48,388 nt of DNA from positions 1-48,388 of the forward strand of contig JADCDI010000037.1 of NCBI GenBank assembly GCA_020251025.1, given 5' to 3'. The translations under genes and the position numbers were made by a program. Positions within the stretch are counted from its first letter, which is position 1. Each line of letters starts with the position of its first letter. The notes below the pieces were generated by a model. The model was not told the DNA's origin and made no database searches. It saw nothing but the letters and a program-made list of their open reading frames with translations. Origin of the DNA: Rhodobacter sp. (GTDB taxonomy: Bacteria > Pseudomonadota > Alphaproteobacteria > Rhodobacterales > Rhodobacteraceae). Positions 24,530-33,223 of this stretch are shown here, one piece after another.

Positions 24530-26053
24530 ATGAATGTTCTTGTCTGGTTCAAGCGCGACCTGCGGGTGGCCGACCATCCGGCCCTTGCCCTTGCGGCGGG
24601 GATGGGTGCGGTCCTGCCCCTTTATATTGTGGAGCCCGGGTATTGGGCGCTGCCCGATACATCGGCCCGCCAATGGGCTTTTGCCGAAGACTGCCTGACG
24701 GACCTGCGCCTTGCGCTGGCCGGTCTTGGTGCGCCGCTGGTGGTGCGGGTGGGCGATGCCGCCGGGGTGCTGGCCGGGCTGTGCCGCGTGCACCGGATCG
24801 ACCGGATCATCAGCCACGAGGAGACGGGCAACCTGTGGACCTTTGCCCGTGACCGCCGCGTCCGGGCCTGGGCGCGCGGGGCCGGGATCGACTGGGTGGA
24901 GCTGCCGCAATCGGGCGTGGTGCGCCGCCTGACGGGGCGCGATGGCTGGGCCGGCCTGCGCGACGGCTTCATGGCGCGTCCGACAGAAAAGGTGCCCGCG
25001 CTGGCCGGCATTCCGGGGGCAGAGCCGGGGGTGATCCCGACCGCGCGCATGCTGCGGCTGGCCGATGACCGCTGCCTGCACCGGCAGGCGGGCGGGCGGG
25101 CGCGGGGACTGGCCGCCCTGGACAGTTTCCTGACCGCGCGGGGCCAGCCCTACCGCGCCGCCATGTCATCGCCCCTGACGGCCGAGCGGGCCTGTTCGCG
25201 GCTGTCGCCGCATCTGGCGCTGGGCAGCCTGTCGGTGCGCGAGGTGGCGCAGGCCACCGCCGCCCGTCAGGCCGAACGGCCCGGCGGCGGCTGGGGCGGC
25301 AGTCTGGCCAGCTTTCAAAGCCGCCTCGCCTGGCGCGACCATTTCATCCAGAAGCTGGAAAGCCAGCCGGATATCGAAACGCGCTGTCTGCACCGCGCCA
25401 CCGAAGGGCTGCGCCCGCGCGAGGCGGATGCGCAGCGGCTTGCCGCCTGGGCGGGCGGCGAAACCGGGCTGCCGTTTGTGGATGCCTGCATGCGCTATCT
25501 GACGGCGACGGGGTGGCTGAATTTCCGGATGCGCAGCATGGTGATGGCGGTCGCCTCGTATCACCTGTGGCTGGACTGGCGGGCAACCGGGCCGGTGCTG
25601 GCGCGGCTGTTCACCGATTACGAGCCGGGCATCCACTGGCCGCAGGTGCAGATGCAGTCGGGAACCACCGGCATCAACACGATCCGTATCTACAACCCGG
25701 TCAAACAGGGGCTGGATCAGGACCCGGCGGGCAGCTTCACCCGCCGCTGGGTGCCGGAACTTGCGCCCGTGCCGGACAGCTTCCTACAAGAGCCGTGGAA
25801 GTGGCCCGGGGCCGCCGGTCTGCTGGGGCGGCGCTATCCCGAGCCGCTGGTCGATGTGGCCGCCGCCGCCCGCACGGCGCGCGACACGGTCTGGGGCCTG
25901 CGCCGCAATGCCGGTTTCGCCCGCGAAGCAGCCCGCGTGGCAAAGGCGCATGCCAGCCGGGCCGATGGCACGGGGCGCTTTGTCAATGACCGTGCCGCAG
26001 GGCCGAGGCGGGCGAAGACGGCAGATGCCGGTCAACTGTCGCTGGACCTTTGA
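24530..26053 (+). CDS. Cryptochrome / deoxyribodipyrimidine photolyase family protein
   Basis: A 507-aa flavoprotein beginning MNVLVWFKRDLRVADHPAL, the standard start of the N-terminal antenna-binding domain; the C-terminal FAD domain has ALGSLSVREV, SRLAWRDHFIQ, LPFVDACMRYLTATGWLNFRMR and INTIRIYNPVKQG. These features place it in the photolyase/cryptochrome superfamily, which repairs UV pyrimidine dimers with blue light or senses blue light. The sequence WPQVQMQSGTTGINT, in place of the GWQWAAGTG-type stretch of E. coli PhrB, points to a different subfamily, so I leave the substrate open. The open frame continues far upstream inside pepN and is not part of the gene. Divergent from pepN. Confidence 0.88.
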   Translation: MNVLVWFKRDLRVADHPALALAAGMGAVLPLYIVEPGYWALPDTSARQWAFAEDCLTDLRLALAGLGAPLVVRVGDAAGVLAGLCRVHRIDRIISHEETGNLWTFARDRRVRAWARGAGIDWVELPQSGVVRRLTGRDGWAGLRDGFMARPTEKVPALAGIPGAEPGVIPTARMLRLADDRCLHRQAGGRARGLAALDSFLTARGQPYRAAMSSPLTAERACSRLSPHLALGSLSVREVAQATAARQAERPGGGWGGSLASFQSRLAWRDHFIQKLESQPDIETRCLHRATEGLRPREADAQRLAAWAGGETGLPFVDACMRYLTATGWLNFRMRSMVMAVASYHLWLDWRATGPVLARLFTDYEPGIHWPQVQMQSGTTGINTIRIYNPVKQGLDQDPAGSFTRRWVPELAPVPDSFLQEPWKWPGAAGLLGRRYPEPLVDVAAAARTARDTVWGLRRNAGFAREAARVAKAHASRADGTGRFVNDRAAGPRRAKTADAGQLSLDL

Positions 26054-26179
26054 CCTGCGGGCAGCCGGACGGGGGTTTGGGGTGATTGCAGGCCTTGTTC
26101 CGGCGGCTGCCGCCGCAGAAGCCCGACTGCCGCGATCCGCCTGCCGGAATGGTCCGGCACGACCGGCACCACCTTGCGG

Positions 26180-26596
26180 TCAGCGGGCAATGATGACCGT
26201 GCAAGGGGCCCTCGCGGCGACATCAGCGGCCACAGAGCCCAGGAAAAGCCGGGACAATCCGCGCTTGTCGCCGGTGCCGATCACGATGTGATCGATCTGG
26301 TTGGCCAGGGCAAAGTCGATCAGGCCCGATGATGCCTCGCGGCCGCTCAGCACGACGGCTTTTGCGGCGCGGTGACCATGGCCTGCGAGGAAAGCCGAAG
26401 CGTCATCCAGGATCTTGCGGGCCTCGGCGTCCGTCCAGGTCGGGACATGCGGGCTGCGGGGAGATCTGCCGAAGACTACGTTGACAAGACAGATCGTCAG
26501 ATCAGCCCCGAATTTTTCGGCAAGCTCCGCAGCCGCAAGAAGCGCCACTTCCGAATGATCCGTTCCATCGACACCGCACACTATCTTCCTGATCAT
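26180..26596 (-). CDS. Universal stress protein (UspA family)
   Basis: A 138-aa single Usp domain: MIRKIVCGVDGTDHSEVAL with the nucleotide-pocket D10, and the ATP-binding C-terminal motif IGTGDKRGLSRLFLGSV (106-122; G-x-G with LGS). Usp proteins support survival under energy, oxygen or oxidative stress. The ATG at 26596 is chosen because AGGAGAAG lies immediately upstream. A perfect FNR-type site is centred about 78 nt upstream of the start, so induction under low oxygen is likely. Convergent with the photolyase gene. Confidence 0.92.
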   Translation of the reverse strand: MIRKIVCGVDGTDHSEVALLAAAELAEKFGADLTICLVNVVFGRSPRSPHVPTWTDAEARKILDDASAFLAGHGHRAAKAVVLSGREASSGLIDFALANQIDHIVIGTGDKRGLSRLFLGSVAADVAARAPCTVIIAR

Positions 26597-27206
26597 GGTC
26601 TTCTCCTGCAACTGACGAAATCCCTGCGCTGACAGGCTTTTTCTACCCTGCGGCGCGGGGGCGGACCTTGATCCTGATCAAGCGGTTTGGCCCGCCTTGC
26701 CGGGCCTGTTGCCGGGGGTCCGCCCTGCGCTTGCACCCGGTTTTCCCAAGGCCCTGCCGGGGCGAGGGGGGGGCATGGCACCGGCGGGCGTCTTCGGGTG
26801 GCCCGCCGCCGGGTGGCTTGCGATCCCGGCGGCGGCGCAGCCGGGTGCGGCGGGGGGTACGCAAAGACCCTTGCGCGGCCCGCAACCGGTGCCGCCTGTC
26901 CCGGAACCCGCCGATCAGGGGTGCCGGTGATCTGGTATTCTGTCCGGGATGACCGGGGGAAGACCGAAGGTGGCTGGTGAAAGCCGGTCTGGTCTGTTCC
27001 CTGCCACCGGATCGCACCGTCAGACAGGGGGAACCGGCTGCATCGGAGACATCCGGTTTGCAGACCCGCGCGGCTGGCGGCGACGACATGCCTTTCATCT
27101 GTGGGGTCCGGCAGAAGGGCTGAAAGGCTGCGCATCTGAACGCCGGTTCTGCACCGGGGGCAGGCCGGGGGTCCGGCGGTACCACCCGGTCACGGGTCTG
27201 GCACCC
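26597..27206. other. Intergenic with FNR box, otherwise no gene
   Basis: About 600 bases. Apart from the FNR box the region is GC-rich with overlapping Arg/Gly/Pro frames on both strands and homopolymer G runs (near 26767). No motif, ribosome-binding site or RNA gene recognised. Confidence 0.5.
26668..26681. promoter_or_regulatory. FNR/FnrL box upstream of the universal stress protein gene
   Basis: TTGATCCTGATCAA is a perfect TTGAT-N4-ATCAA palindrome, the consensus site for FNR-family oxygen regulators (FnrL/FnrP in this order). It lies 72-85 nt upstream of the start at 26596, a distance compatible with class II activation if the transcript start is about 30-40 nt upstream of the codon. Confidence 0.8.
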
Positions 27207-28418
27207 TCAGCGGCCCGCGACCACACCAAGGTCCATCAGCCGCCCGATCTGCCCGGCACCCAGACCCAGAACCCCGGACAGGATTTCTTCGGTATGCTCA
27301 CCCAGAACCGGTGCCGGGGACGGGTCCATTCTGCCAGTGGCACCAAAGCTGACGGGCGATCCCGGAACCGGCATGCGCCCGATGCCCGGTTGATCCAGCA
27401 TCTGGTACATGGGATTGTCCGGTGACAGATCGGGGTCTTCCGCCACCGCCTGGGCAAAGCTGCGAAAGACCGACCATGTCAGACCGCCCGCATCGAACAG
27501 GGGTGCCACTTCGGCCAGGGTCCGCGCCGCAAACCAGGGGCGGAACAGGGCGCTGATTTCGTGCCGGGCTGCCCAGCGGTCGCCTTCCTGTGACAGATCC
27601 AGACCCATCCGGGCGCCAAGACCGGCGATCTGCTGCTCCAGCCCCAGCACCCTGACCAGGCCGCGCCATTGCCGGTCGGTCAGGCCGATCACCATCACCC
27701 TGCGCCCGCAGGCAAGCGTGAAGTCCTGGCCGTATGCCCCGTAAAGCGCATTGCCCGCCTTGGCCCGGTCCACCCCGTTGACCGTCACCTCGCCGACGAT
27801 GCCCAGATGACCCATCATCGCCGCCGCCACATCCTTCAGCGACAACTCGGCAAGCTGGCCCTGGCCTGACCGCATCCGGTGCCGTTCTGCGGCCAGCAGG
27901 GCGCTGACCACCATCTGCCCCGCGATGCAATCCCAGGCGGGCAGCACATGGGCCACGGGTTCGGTCGAACCTTCCGCGCCGGTGGCCACCGGAAAGCCGA
28001 CAGCGGGGTTGACCGTGTAGTCAACCGCCGGTTCGCCCCGCCGGGTGCCCGTGAGGCTGACCATGACCAGATCGGCGCGGCGCGCCTGCAGGGCGGGATA
28101 ATCCATCCAGCCGCGGGCGCGAAGATTGGTCAGGAACAGCCCGGCATCCTCGCCCGGCGCGCAGATCAGGGCGGTTACAATCTCTTGCCCCTCGGGATGT
28201 CCCAAATCCACGGCCAGCGACCGCTTGCCCTTGTTCATCCCGGCCCAGAACAGGCTTGCACCACTGGCCGTCACCGGCCAGCGCCGCGCATCCAGCCCGC
28301 CCTGCAGGCGGTCGAACCGGATCACGTCCGCCCCCATCTGCGCCAGCGTCATGCCCGCCAGGGGTACCGCAACAAAGGCCGATCCTTCGACCACCCGCAT
28401 TCCTTTCAGCACGCCCAC
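27207..28418 (-). CDS. mct: 2-methylfumaryl-CoA isomerase (mesaconyl-CoA C1-C4 CoA transferase)
   Basis: A 403-aa family III (CaiB/BaiF) CoA transferase. It resembles the Chloroflexus Mct enzyme, as I remember it, along the whole length: RVVEGSAFVAVPLAGMTLAQMGADVIRFD at the start, NKGKRSLAVD, DYTVNPAVG, HVLPAWDCIAGQMV with the catalytic Asp at D163, GNALYGAYGQDF and PGIGRMPVPGSP. Mct moves CoA within mesaconyl-CoA from C1 to C4 in the second loop of the 3-hydroxypropionate bicycle. It is 37 nt downstream of a mesaconyl-C4-CoA hydratase-like gene, as expected for that step. No lyase gene is adjacent. Another short-chain CoA transferase role cannot be excluded. Confidence 0.82.
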   Translation of the reverse strand: MGVLKGMRVVEGSAFVAVPLAGMTLAQMGADVIRFDRLQGGLDARRWPVTASGASLFWAGMNKGKRSLAVDLGHPEGQEIVTALICAPGEDAGLFLTNLRARGWMDYPALQARRADLVMVSLTGTRRGEPAVDYTVNPAVGFPVATGAEGSTEPVAHVLPAWDCIAGQMVVSALLAAERHRMRSGQGQLAELSLKDVAAAMMGHLGIVGEVTVNGVDRAKAGNALYGAYGQDFTLACGRRVMVIGLTDRQWRGLVRVLGLEQQIAGLGARMGLDLSQEGDRWAARHEISALFRPWFAARTLAEVAPLFDAGGLTWSVFRSFAQAVAEDPDLSPDNPMYQMLDQPGIGRMPVPGSPVSFGATGRMDPSPAPVLGEHTEEILSGVLGLGAGQIGRLMDLGVVAGR

Positions 28419-28455
28419 AGTCTTTCCTTTCGCGGATGCCGGCGGGTGCCGCGCC

Positions 28456-29286
28456 CTACCAGGTGATATCGGCCTGCATGCACAGCAGCCCCTCGCCGTT
28501 CACTGTAGCCAGCGCTTCGGCCCCGGCCGCAAGCCCCTGGCCTTGCAGGCTTGGCTTATCGAAATGAAACAACGGGCGCAGGCCGCGAAACCGGTAGCCG
28601 CGCGGGACCGCGCCCTGCGACCGGTCGCGCGCCGCCTGCATCAGCAGCATCGCCTGCAGCGGACCATGCACCACCAGCCCCGGATATCTCTCGACCGCTG
28701 TCGCATAGGGCAGGTCGAAATGGATGCGGTGCGCGTTGAAGGTCAGCGCCGAAAAGCGGAAAAGCCGCACGGTATCCACCGGCATATCCCGCCGCCACGC
28801 GGCTGCGGGGGCGGGAACGGGCGGCGGCGGGATGAAACGGTCGGGCATTGCGATATAGACGATGTCCTGCTCTTCGCGGATCGCAAGCCCTGCCTGCCCT
28901 GTCACCTCGTGCAGCAGCGTGACAAAAACCATGCGCCCGGCCGTGCCGGTCTTTTCGGCCACCTTCAGGATTTCCGATCGCCGGTGCAGGGTTTCGCCGA
29001 TCCGCAGCGGGGCCAGAAAGGCCAGCCGTCCCCCCGCCCACATGCGCCGTTCCAGCGGCACCGGCGGCAGAAAACCGCCCCTTGCCGGGTGCCCGTCAGG
29101 CCCAAGGTCTGCCGTCGGGGTTCGGGGTGTCCACCCCATCCAGTGCCACAGCACGGGCAGCGGATCGCCTTCGGCAAAACTGCCGGATACATCCAGCGTC
29201 GCCGCCATCTGCCGCACCTGGCGGACGGTCACGATGTCATGGGCTTCCTCGACCCGCCCGATCCAGGAACCGAACTCTTCGGACAT
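28456..29286 (-). CDS. meh: Mesaconyl-C4-CoA hydratase-like protein (FAS1-like/MaoC dehydratase)
   Basis: A 276-aa double-hotdog protein of the HTD2/FAS1-like dehydratase family. The N-terminal half begins EEFGSWIGRVEEAHD and has PPVPLERRMWAGGRL; the C-terminal half holds the hydratase motif FNAHRIHFDLPYA (N184, H186, H189, D191) and GLVVHGPLQAMLL. In the 3-hydroxypropionate bicycle and in mesaconate degradation, such enzymes hydrate mesaconyl-C4-CoA to citramalyl-CoA. The start MSEEFG at 29286 is preferred over a frame 10 codons longer. Pairing with the mct gene supports the assignment. Confidence 0.8.
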   Translation of the reverse strand: MSEEFGSWIGRVEEAHDIVTVRQVRQMAATLDVSGSFAEGDPLPVLWHWMGWTPRTPTADLGPDGHPARGGFLPPVPLERRMWAGGRLAFLAPLRIGETLHRRSEILKVAEKTGTAGRMVFVTLLHEVTGQAGLAIREEQDIVYIAMPDRFIPPPPVPAPAAAWRRDMPVDTVRLFRFSALTFNAHRIHFDLPYATAVERYPGLVVHGPLQAMLLMQAARDRSQGAVPRGYRFRGLRPLFHFDKPSLQGQGLAAGAEALATVNGEGLLCMQADITW

Positions 29287-29308
29287 GTCTTTTCCCCGAT
29301 GCCCCCAT

Positions 29309-29327
29309 TTGCGCAACTTTATTGCGC
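29309..29327. promoter_or_regulatory. Palindromic operator candidate upstream of meh-mct
   Basis: GCGCAA (29311-29316), spacer CTTTA, TTGCGC (29322-29327): a perfect inverted repeat, inside an overlapping pair of TTGCGC words. It is 25 nt upstream of the meh start, so a bound protein would overlap the likely promoter. It recalls the TTTGCAAA-type sites of short-chain acyl-CoA responsive regulators (PccR/ScfR family), but this link is only a guess. Confidence 0.5.
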
Positions 29328-29619
29328 CTTGCGGTTTCAGCCAAGGGCAAGATCAATGGCCCCGCGCGGGGTTACGGGGATTGCCGCCCGTCAGGACCCG
29401 GTTGCGCCCGACGCGACCCGGGGGGCGGCCAGGGCGACCGCCGGTTCCTTTTGGCGGCACGGGACGAAGGTCCGTTTGCGGGCATCGTCCGGCGGGCCTG
29501 TCCGGCATCAGTCCGGCAGCAAGCCGGAACCTCTGCCCCTTTCGGCCAGACCGACCGCCGGATATACGGGGCCTGCATTCATCATTTCCGTGCTGACCTG
29601 CCGAGCGGAGCCTGTTGCG
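29328..29619. other. Divergent intergenic region meh / glycosyltransferase
   Basis: GC-rich spacer between divergently transcribed genes. No gene or clear promoter pair seen beyond the palindrome at its left edge. Confidence 0.4.
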
Positions 29620-30456
29620 GTGTCACATCAATCAAGAAAACAGCTTGTCGTCACCCTGACCGCGATCCCGCCCCGGTATGCGAACCTTCCGCGCAAACTG
29701 GCCTCTGTTGCGCGGCAGGATGTCCGGGCGGATCGGATAGAGCTGCACCTGCCCCGAACCTACCGCCGCTTTCCCGGCGCGGTGCCGTCGTTGCCGCCCC
29801 TGCCCGAATGGGTGGACGTGATCCATTGCGATGATGACCTTGGTCCGGCCACGAAGGTGCTGCCTGCTGCCGCGCGCTGGCGGGGGACGGAGACGGACCT
29901 TCTGCTGTGTGATGATGACCGCATTCAGGACCGGGGATGGATTTCCCGTTTCGTCACGGCACGCCGGGAGCGCCCCCTGGACATCATCGCAGAACGCGGC
30001 TGGAACATTGACGGGCAGGTCGGAATTGCCCGGACTGCGCCGGAACTTCCGCGCGCCGTTCTTGATGCAAGGCGCGGCCGGTCTGCGGCCTATCGCCTGA
30101 AGCGACTGCTGTCGCTGGGCCTCGTGCATCCGCCGAGGGCGGTTTATGCCTCGTCCGGTTATGCCGATGTCTTTGAGGGCTTTCTGGGTGCCCTGGTGCC
30201 TGCCGACAGCTTCCCTGACCAGGCCTGGACCATCCCCGACGTGGTCTGGACGGTCGATGACGTCTGGCTTTCGGGAATGGCCTATCTGAAGGGGGTCAAG
30301 GTCTGGGTCACCGCCCAGCCGAGGCCGGTATTCGCAGACGGAACCTATGACCGGCTCGGGTCGCTGACGTCGCATGTCGAACTTGGCATCGGACGCGACG
30401 GGGCGAACCGGCTGGCTGTTGAGCTTCTGCGGCACCGCTTCGGGGTGTGGCCGTGA
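29620..30456 (+). CDS. Glycosyltransferase-like (GT-A fold) protein
   Basis: A 278-aa protein whose first strand reads LVVTLTAIPPRYANLPRKLASV, typical of small GT-A type glycosyltransferases. IHCDDDLGPATKVLPA (69-84) and TDLLLCDDDRIQDRGW (92-107) supply the DxD nucleotide-sugar/metal motif (D98-D100), and VDDVWLSGMAYLKGVKVWV is the C-terminal acceptor motif. GTG 29620 is chosen because CGGAG lies about 10 nt before it; GTG 29590 is an alternative. The stop overlaps the next glycosyltransferase start (GTGA). Probable role: capsule, LPS or exopolysaccharide decoration. Sugar specificity unknown. Confidence 0.78.
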   Translation: MSHQSRKQLVVTLTAIPPRYANLPRKLASVARQDVRADRIELHLPRTYRRFPGAVPSLPPLPEWVDVIHCDDDLGPATKVLPAAARWRGTETDLLLCDDDRIQDRGWISRFVTARRERPLDIIAERGWNIDGQVGIARTAPELPRAVLDARRGRSAAYRLKRLLSLGLVHPPRAVYASSGYADVFEGFLGALVPADSFPDQAWTIPDVVWTVDDVWLSGMAYLKGVKVWVTAQPRPVFADGTYDRLGSLTSHVELGIGRDGANRLAVELLRHRFGVWP

Positions 30457-32246
30457 CCCAACGCCGGCCAGCCTTGCCCCTGCGCCTTGGTCTGTCCATG
30501 CTGGAACGCATGTTTCTGCGACAGGACGGCGCGCTTCGGCCCCTGGCGCTTGCCGTGGCATTCCGCAGGTCGGACGGCGGGCTTCGCCAGCCCCTGCGCA
30601 AGCTGCTGGTGCGAAAAAACGGGGCAACACGGCCTCTGCTGCCGCCACGGCTTGCCGCCGCGATCAGCGCACCCTGGTGGAAGCTTTGGCTTGACCGCTA
30701 CGACACGCCGCCTGCGGGATGGCCGCCGTCGCCGGGCGCAGATCATCCGCCGCAGGCGCAGGGCGTGCTTGTTCTGCTGTGCGTCGATGGCCAGACTGAC
30801 CTTTCCTTTCTGGATCGCCTGCAACAATGCGGCGGACTTCAGGGCGTCACAAACCTGACGGTGGTGCCGCGTTTCACGCCGGACGTTGCGGATGCCGTCC
30901 GGCAAAAGGCAAGGGCGTACTGGCCGGACGCCATGCCGGACGATGCCCCCGGCCGGATCATCCTGCTTGATCCGCGCACACTTCCGCGCAGGCACGGACT
31001 GCACCTTCTGCTTGATGCGCTTTGCAGGCAGACCGGCGCTGTGCTCGCCTTTGGCGATGACATGGCGATTGACCGCCACGGGCAGGTGTCCGATCCCTGG
31101 TTCAAGCCCGGTTTCGATCCGCTTCTGGCCGCCCGGGGCATGCTGCCCGGTCCGATGACCGCCCTGGGGCTTGACCGTTTGCGCAACCCTCTGGCGGTCT
31201 GGGCCAGCCTGCGCGGGGACAACACGGAACCTGATGACCCGCTCATGACTGTTCTGGCGGCAGTGTCGCGCGACGAAGTCCTGCATTGCCCGCATGTTGT
31301 GGCCTTTCGGTTCGAGCGCGCCGTCCGGCCACGACGGCAGATCGCTCCGCCCGTCCCCGATCCCTTGCCGACCGTCAGCATCATCATTCCGACCCGGGAC
31401 GGGTGGGATCTGCTGGGCCCCTGCCTCGATTCGCTTGGCCGGACGGACTGGCCCGTTGCACAGCGCGAGATCATCGTGGTGGACAACGGGTCGTCTGACC
31501 CGGCCTGCCTTGCCGGCCTTGCGCGTGCCGAGGCTGCGGGGTCTGTGCGTGTGCTGCGGGATCCGCGCCCCTTCAACTTTGCCGCGCTCAACAACCGCGC
31601 CGCATCGCTGGCAAGGGGTGAGCTTCTGGTCTTTCTGAACAACGACACCCTGGCGCTGCGCCCCGACTGGCTTGGCGTGCTGTCGGCCTTTGCCTGGCTT
31701 CCCGGGGCAGGTGCGGTCGGGCCCAAACTTCTTTATGCCGACGGCAGCGTGCAGCACGCCGGTCTGGTCTTTGGGCTGAATGGCCGCGCCGTACATGTCC
31801 ATGTCGGGCTGCCTTCGGACGGGGGCGGCTATCAGGGGCTTGCCACAACATCGCACGAGGTGTCCGGCGTTACCGGGGCCTGCCTTGCCCTGCGCCGGGC
31901 GGCGTTTGAGGCTGTCGGAGGCTTCAATGAAGGCTTTCCCGTGGCCTATAACGACATGGTCCTTTGCGCCGACCTGATGAAGAAGGGGTATCGCAACCTT
32001 TATGTGGCGGAACCCTTGTTCCTTCATCTTGAAAGCCGGACGCGCGGCAATCTGGACAACCCGGAAAAACATCGCCGCGAAGCGGACGAAGCGGCCCGGG
32101 CACGGGCCCTGCACCCGGATCTGTTCGCCGCCGATCCGCACTATTCGCCCAATCTGTCCCTTGATGCGCCTTATGTTCCGGCCGTTCCGCCGCGCAGGCG
32201 GCCCCCGTGGGACCTTGCCGGAAATCCGTCGCCGCCCGCCGATTAG
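30453..32246 (+). CDS. Family 2 glycosyltransferase with degenerate N-terminal GT module
   Basis: A 597-aa protein. The C-terminal half is a clear GT2 domain: TVSIIIPTRDGWDLLGPCLDSL from residue 307, IIVVDNGSSDP, and the DxD-like LVFLNNDTLALRPDW with D398, then VGPKLLYADGSVQHAGLVFG and VTGACLALRRAAFEAVGGF. The N-terminal half keeps traces of a second GT-A module (AVLAFGDDMAIDRHGQ, WFKPGFDPLLAARG) as in two-domain O-antigen/rhamnan transferases. Coupled by a 4-nt overlap to the preceding glycosyltransferase; the upstream in-frame GTG at 30447 is a less likely start. Probably cytosolic, acting on surface polysaccharide. Confidence 0.85.
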   Translation: MTQRRPALPLRLGLSMLERMFLRQDGALRPLALAVAFRRSDGGLRQPLRKLLVRKNGATRPLLPPRLAAAISAPWWKLWLDRYDTPPAGWPPSPGADHPPQAQGVLVLLCVDGQTDLSFLDRLQQCGGLQGVTNLTVVPRFTPDVADAVRQKARAYWPDAMPDDAPGRIILLDPRTLPRRHGLHLLLDALCRQTGAVLAFGDDMAIDRHGQVSDPWFKPGFDPLLAARGMLPGPMTALGLDRLRNPLAVWASLRGDNTEPDDPLMTVLAAVSRDEVLHCPHVVAFRFERAVRPRRQIAPPVPDPLPTVSIIIPTRDGWDLLGPCLDSLGRTDWPVAQREIIVVDNGSSDPACLAGLARAEAAGSVRVLRDPRPFNFAALNNRAASLARGELLVFLNNDTLALRPDWLGVLSAFAWLPGAGAVGPKLLYADGSVQHAGLVFGLNGRAVHVHVGLPSDGGGYQGLATTSHEVSGVTGACLALRRAAFEAVGGFNEGFPVAYNDMVLCADLMKKGYRNLYVAEPLFLHLESRTRGNLDNPEKHRREADEAARARALHPDLFAADPHYSPNLSLDAPYVPAVPPRRRPPWDLAGNPSPPAD

Positions 32247-32527
32247 GCGCGGCGGCTCCGCCCGAGGGCACCTTGCTGTCTTTTCTGCGCCAGGCGGGTG
32301 TCCGCGATCAAGGGCGCGGTAGCTGATTGCGACAGGTCCGGGTGGCGACCGGTCGTGGTCGGCACCGCCTGTGTCCCGCCAGCCCGAACCGCAAGCGCCC
32401 GTCAGGGCGCCTGGCGGGCCCTGCGCGGCGGGTGTCGGGCCGGAATGCGGATTTCCGGATCAGAATGGCGGAAGATCCCCCCGCCTGTCCCGTCGGCCCG
32501 AAAGCATCCGCCGGGCGGCGCGGGGCG

Positions 32528-33223
32528 CTACGTCGGCGGCGTTCTGGGGCGGGCGATGTCGTTTGCGCCTTCCTCTTCGGGGCCAAGGCCGTAGGACATC
32601 CGGGTCATCTGGGCGATCACCCGCGTCATCTCGTCGTCGGACAGGACGGGCGGCTCACCCAGGACAAGGGCCTGCTGATACATCCGCGCCAGTGTCTCGA
32701 CCTCGACCGCCATCCAGAGGGCTGCATCAAGGGTCTTGCCCAGCGCGATCTGGCCGTGCTGGCCAAGAAGGCAGGCCTTCCGGTCCTGCAGCGCCTCCAG
32801 CGCCGCATCCGACAGGGCCTGGGTGCCGAAGGTGGCATAGCGGGCGCAGCGAAGCGTCGTGCCGCCCATCACGCCCACCATATAGTGGAAGGCCGGGATC
32901 GTGCGGTGGTGGCAGGCGATGGACGTCGCATAGGGCGAATGGCAGTGCAGGACCACATTCATATCCGTGCGCGCCTTCAGGATGTCGCGGTGAAAGCGCC
33001 ATTCCGAGCTGGGCCTGCGCCCGACATAGGTGCCGTCCCAGCCCATCTCGACAATGTCCCCGGGCTGCATCGTATCATAGGGCAGGGACGACGGGGTGAT
33101 CAGAAAGCCTGCGCCATGGCGCAGGGAAAGGTTCCCGGCGGTGCCCTGGTTGATGCCGCGCGCGTCCATCGCGCGGCAGGTGTCGATCATCGCTTGCCTT
33201 GTCGCGCGGTCTTCGGGGGTCAT
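32528..33223 (-). CDS. fucA: Class II aldolase, L-fuculose-1-phosphate aldolase type
   Basis: A 231-aa zinc aldolase closely resembling E. coli FucA as I remember it, with all catalytic residues shifted by one: E74 (SSEWRFH), H93 and H95 (VLHCHSPYAT), H156 (CLLGQHG), plus YATFGTQALS and the C-terminal VETLARMYQQAL and PVLSDDEM. FucA splits L-fuculose-1-phosphate into DHAP and L-lactaldehyde and accepts other ketose-1-phosphates. It is the last gene of the sugar operon and overlaps the kinase gene by 4 nt. The true substrate may be another deoxy or pentulose phosphate. Confidence 0.88.
   Translation of the reverse strand: MTPEDRATRQAMIDTCRAMDARGINQGTAGNLSLRHGAGFLITPSSLPYDTMQPGDIVEMGWDGTYVGRRPSSEWRFHRDILKARTDMNVVLHCHSPYATSIACHHRTIPAFHYMVGVMGGTTLRCARYATFGTQALSDAALEALQDRKACLLGQHGQIALGKTLDAALWMAVEVETLARMYQQALVLGEPPVLSDDEMTRVIAQMTRMSYGLGPEEEGANDIARPRTPPT

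Noticed and set aside
26593-27185. Two 180-aa minus-strand frames
   Set aside because: They are Arg/Pro-rich, overlap each other in different frames and run across the FNR box; no motif.
28126-29619. Plus-strand extension of the first glycosyltransferase frame
   Set aside because: It is antisense to mct/meh and Pro/Arg-rich; glycosyltransferase sequence begins only at about 29620.
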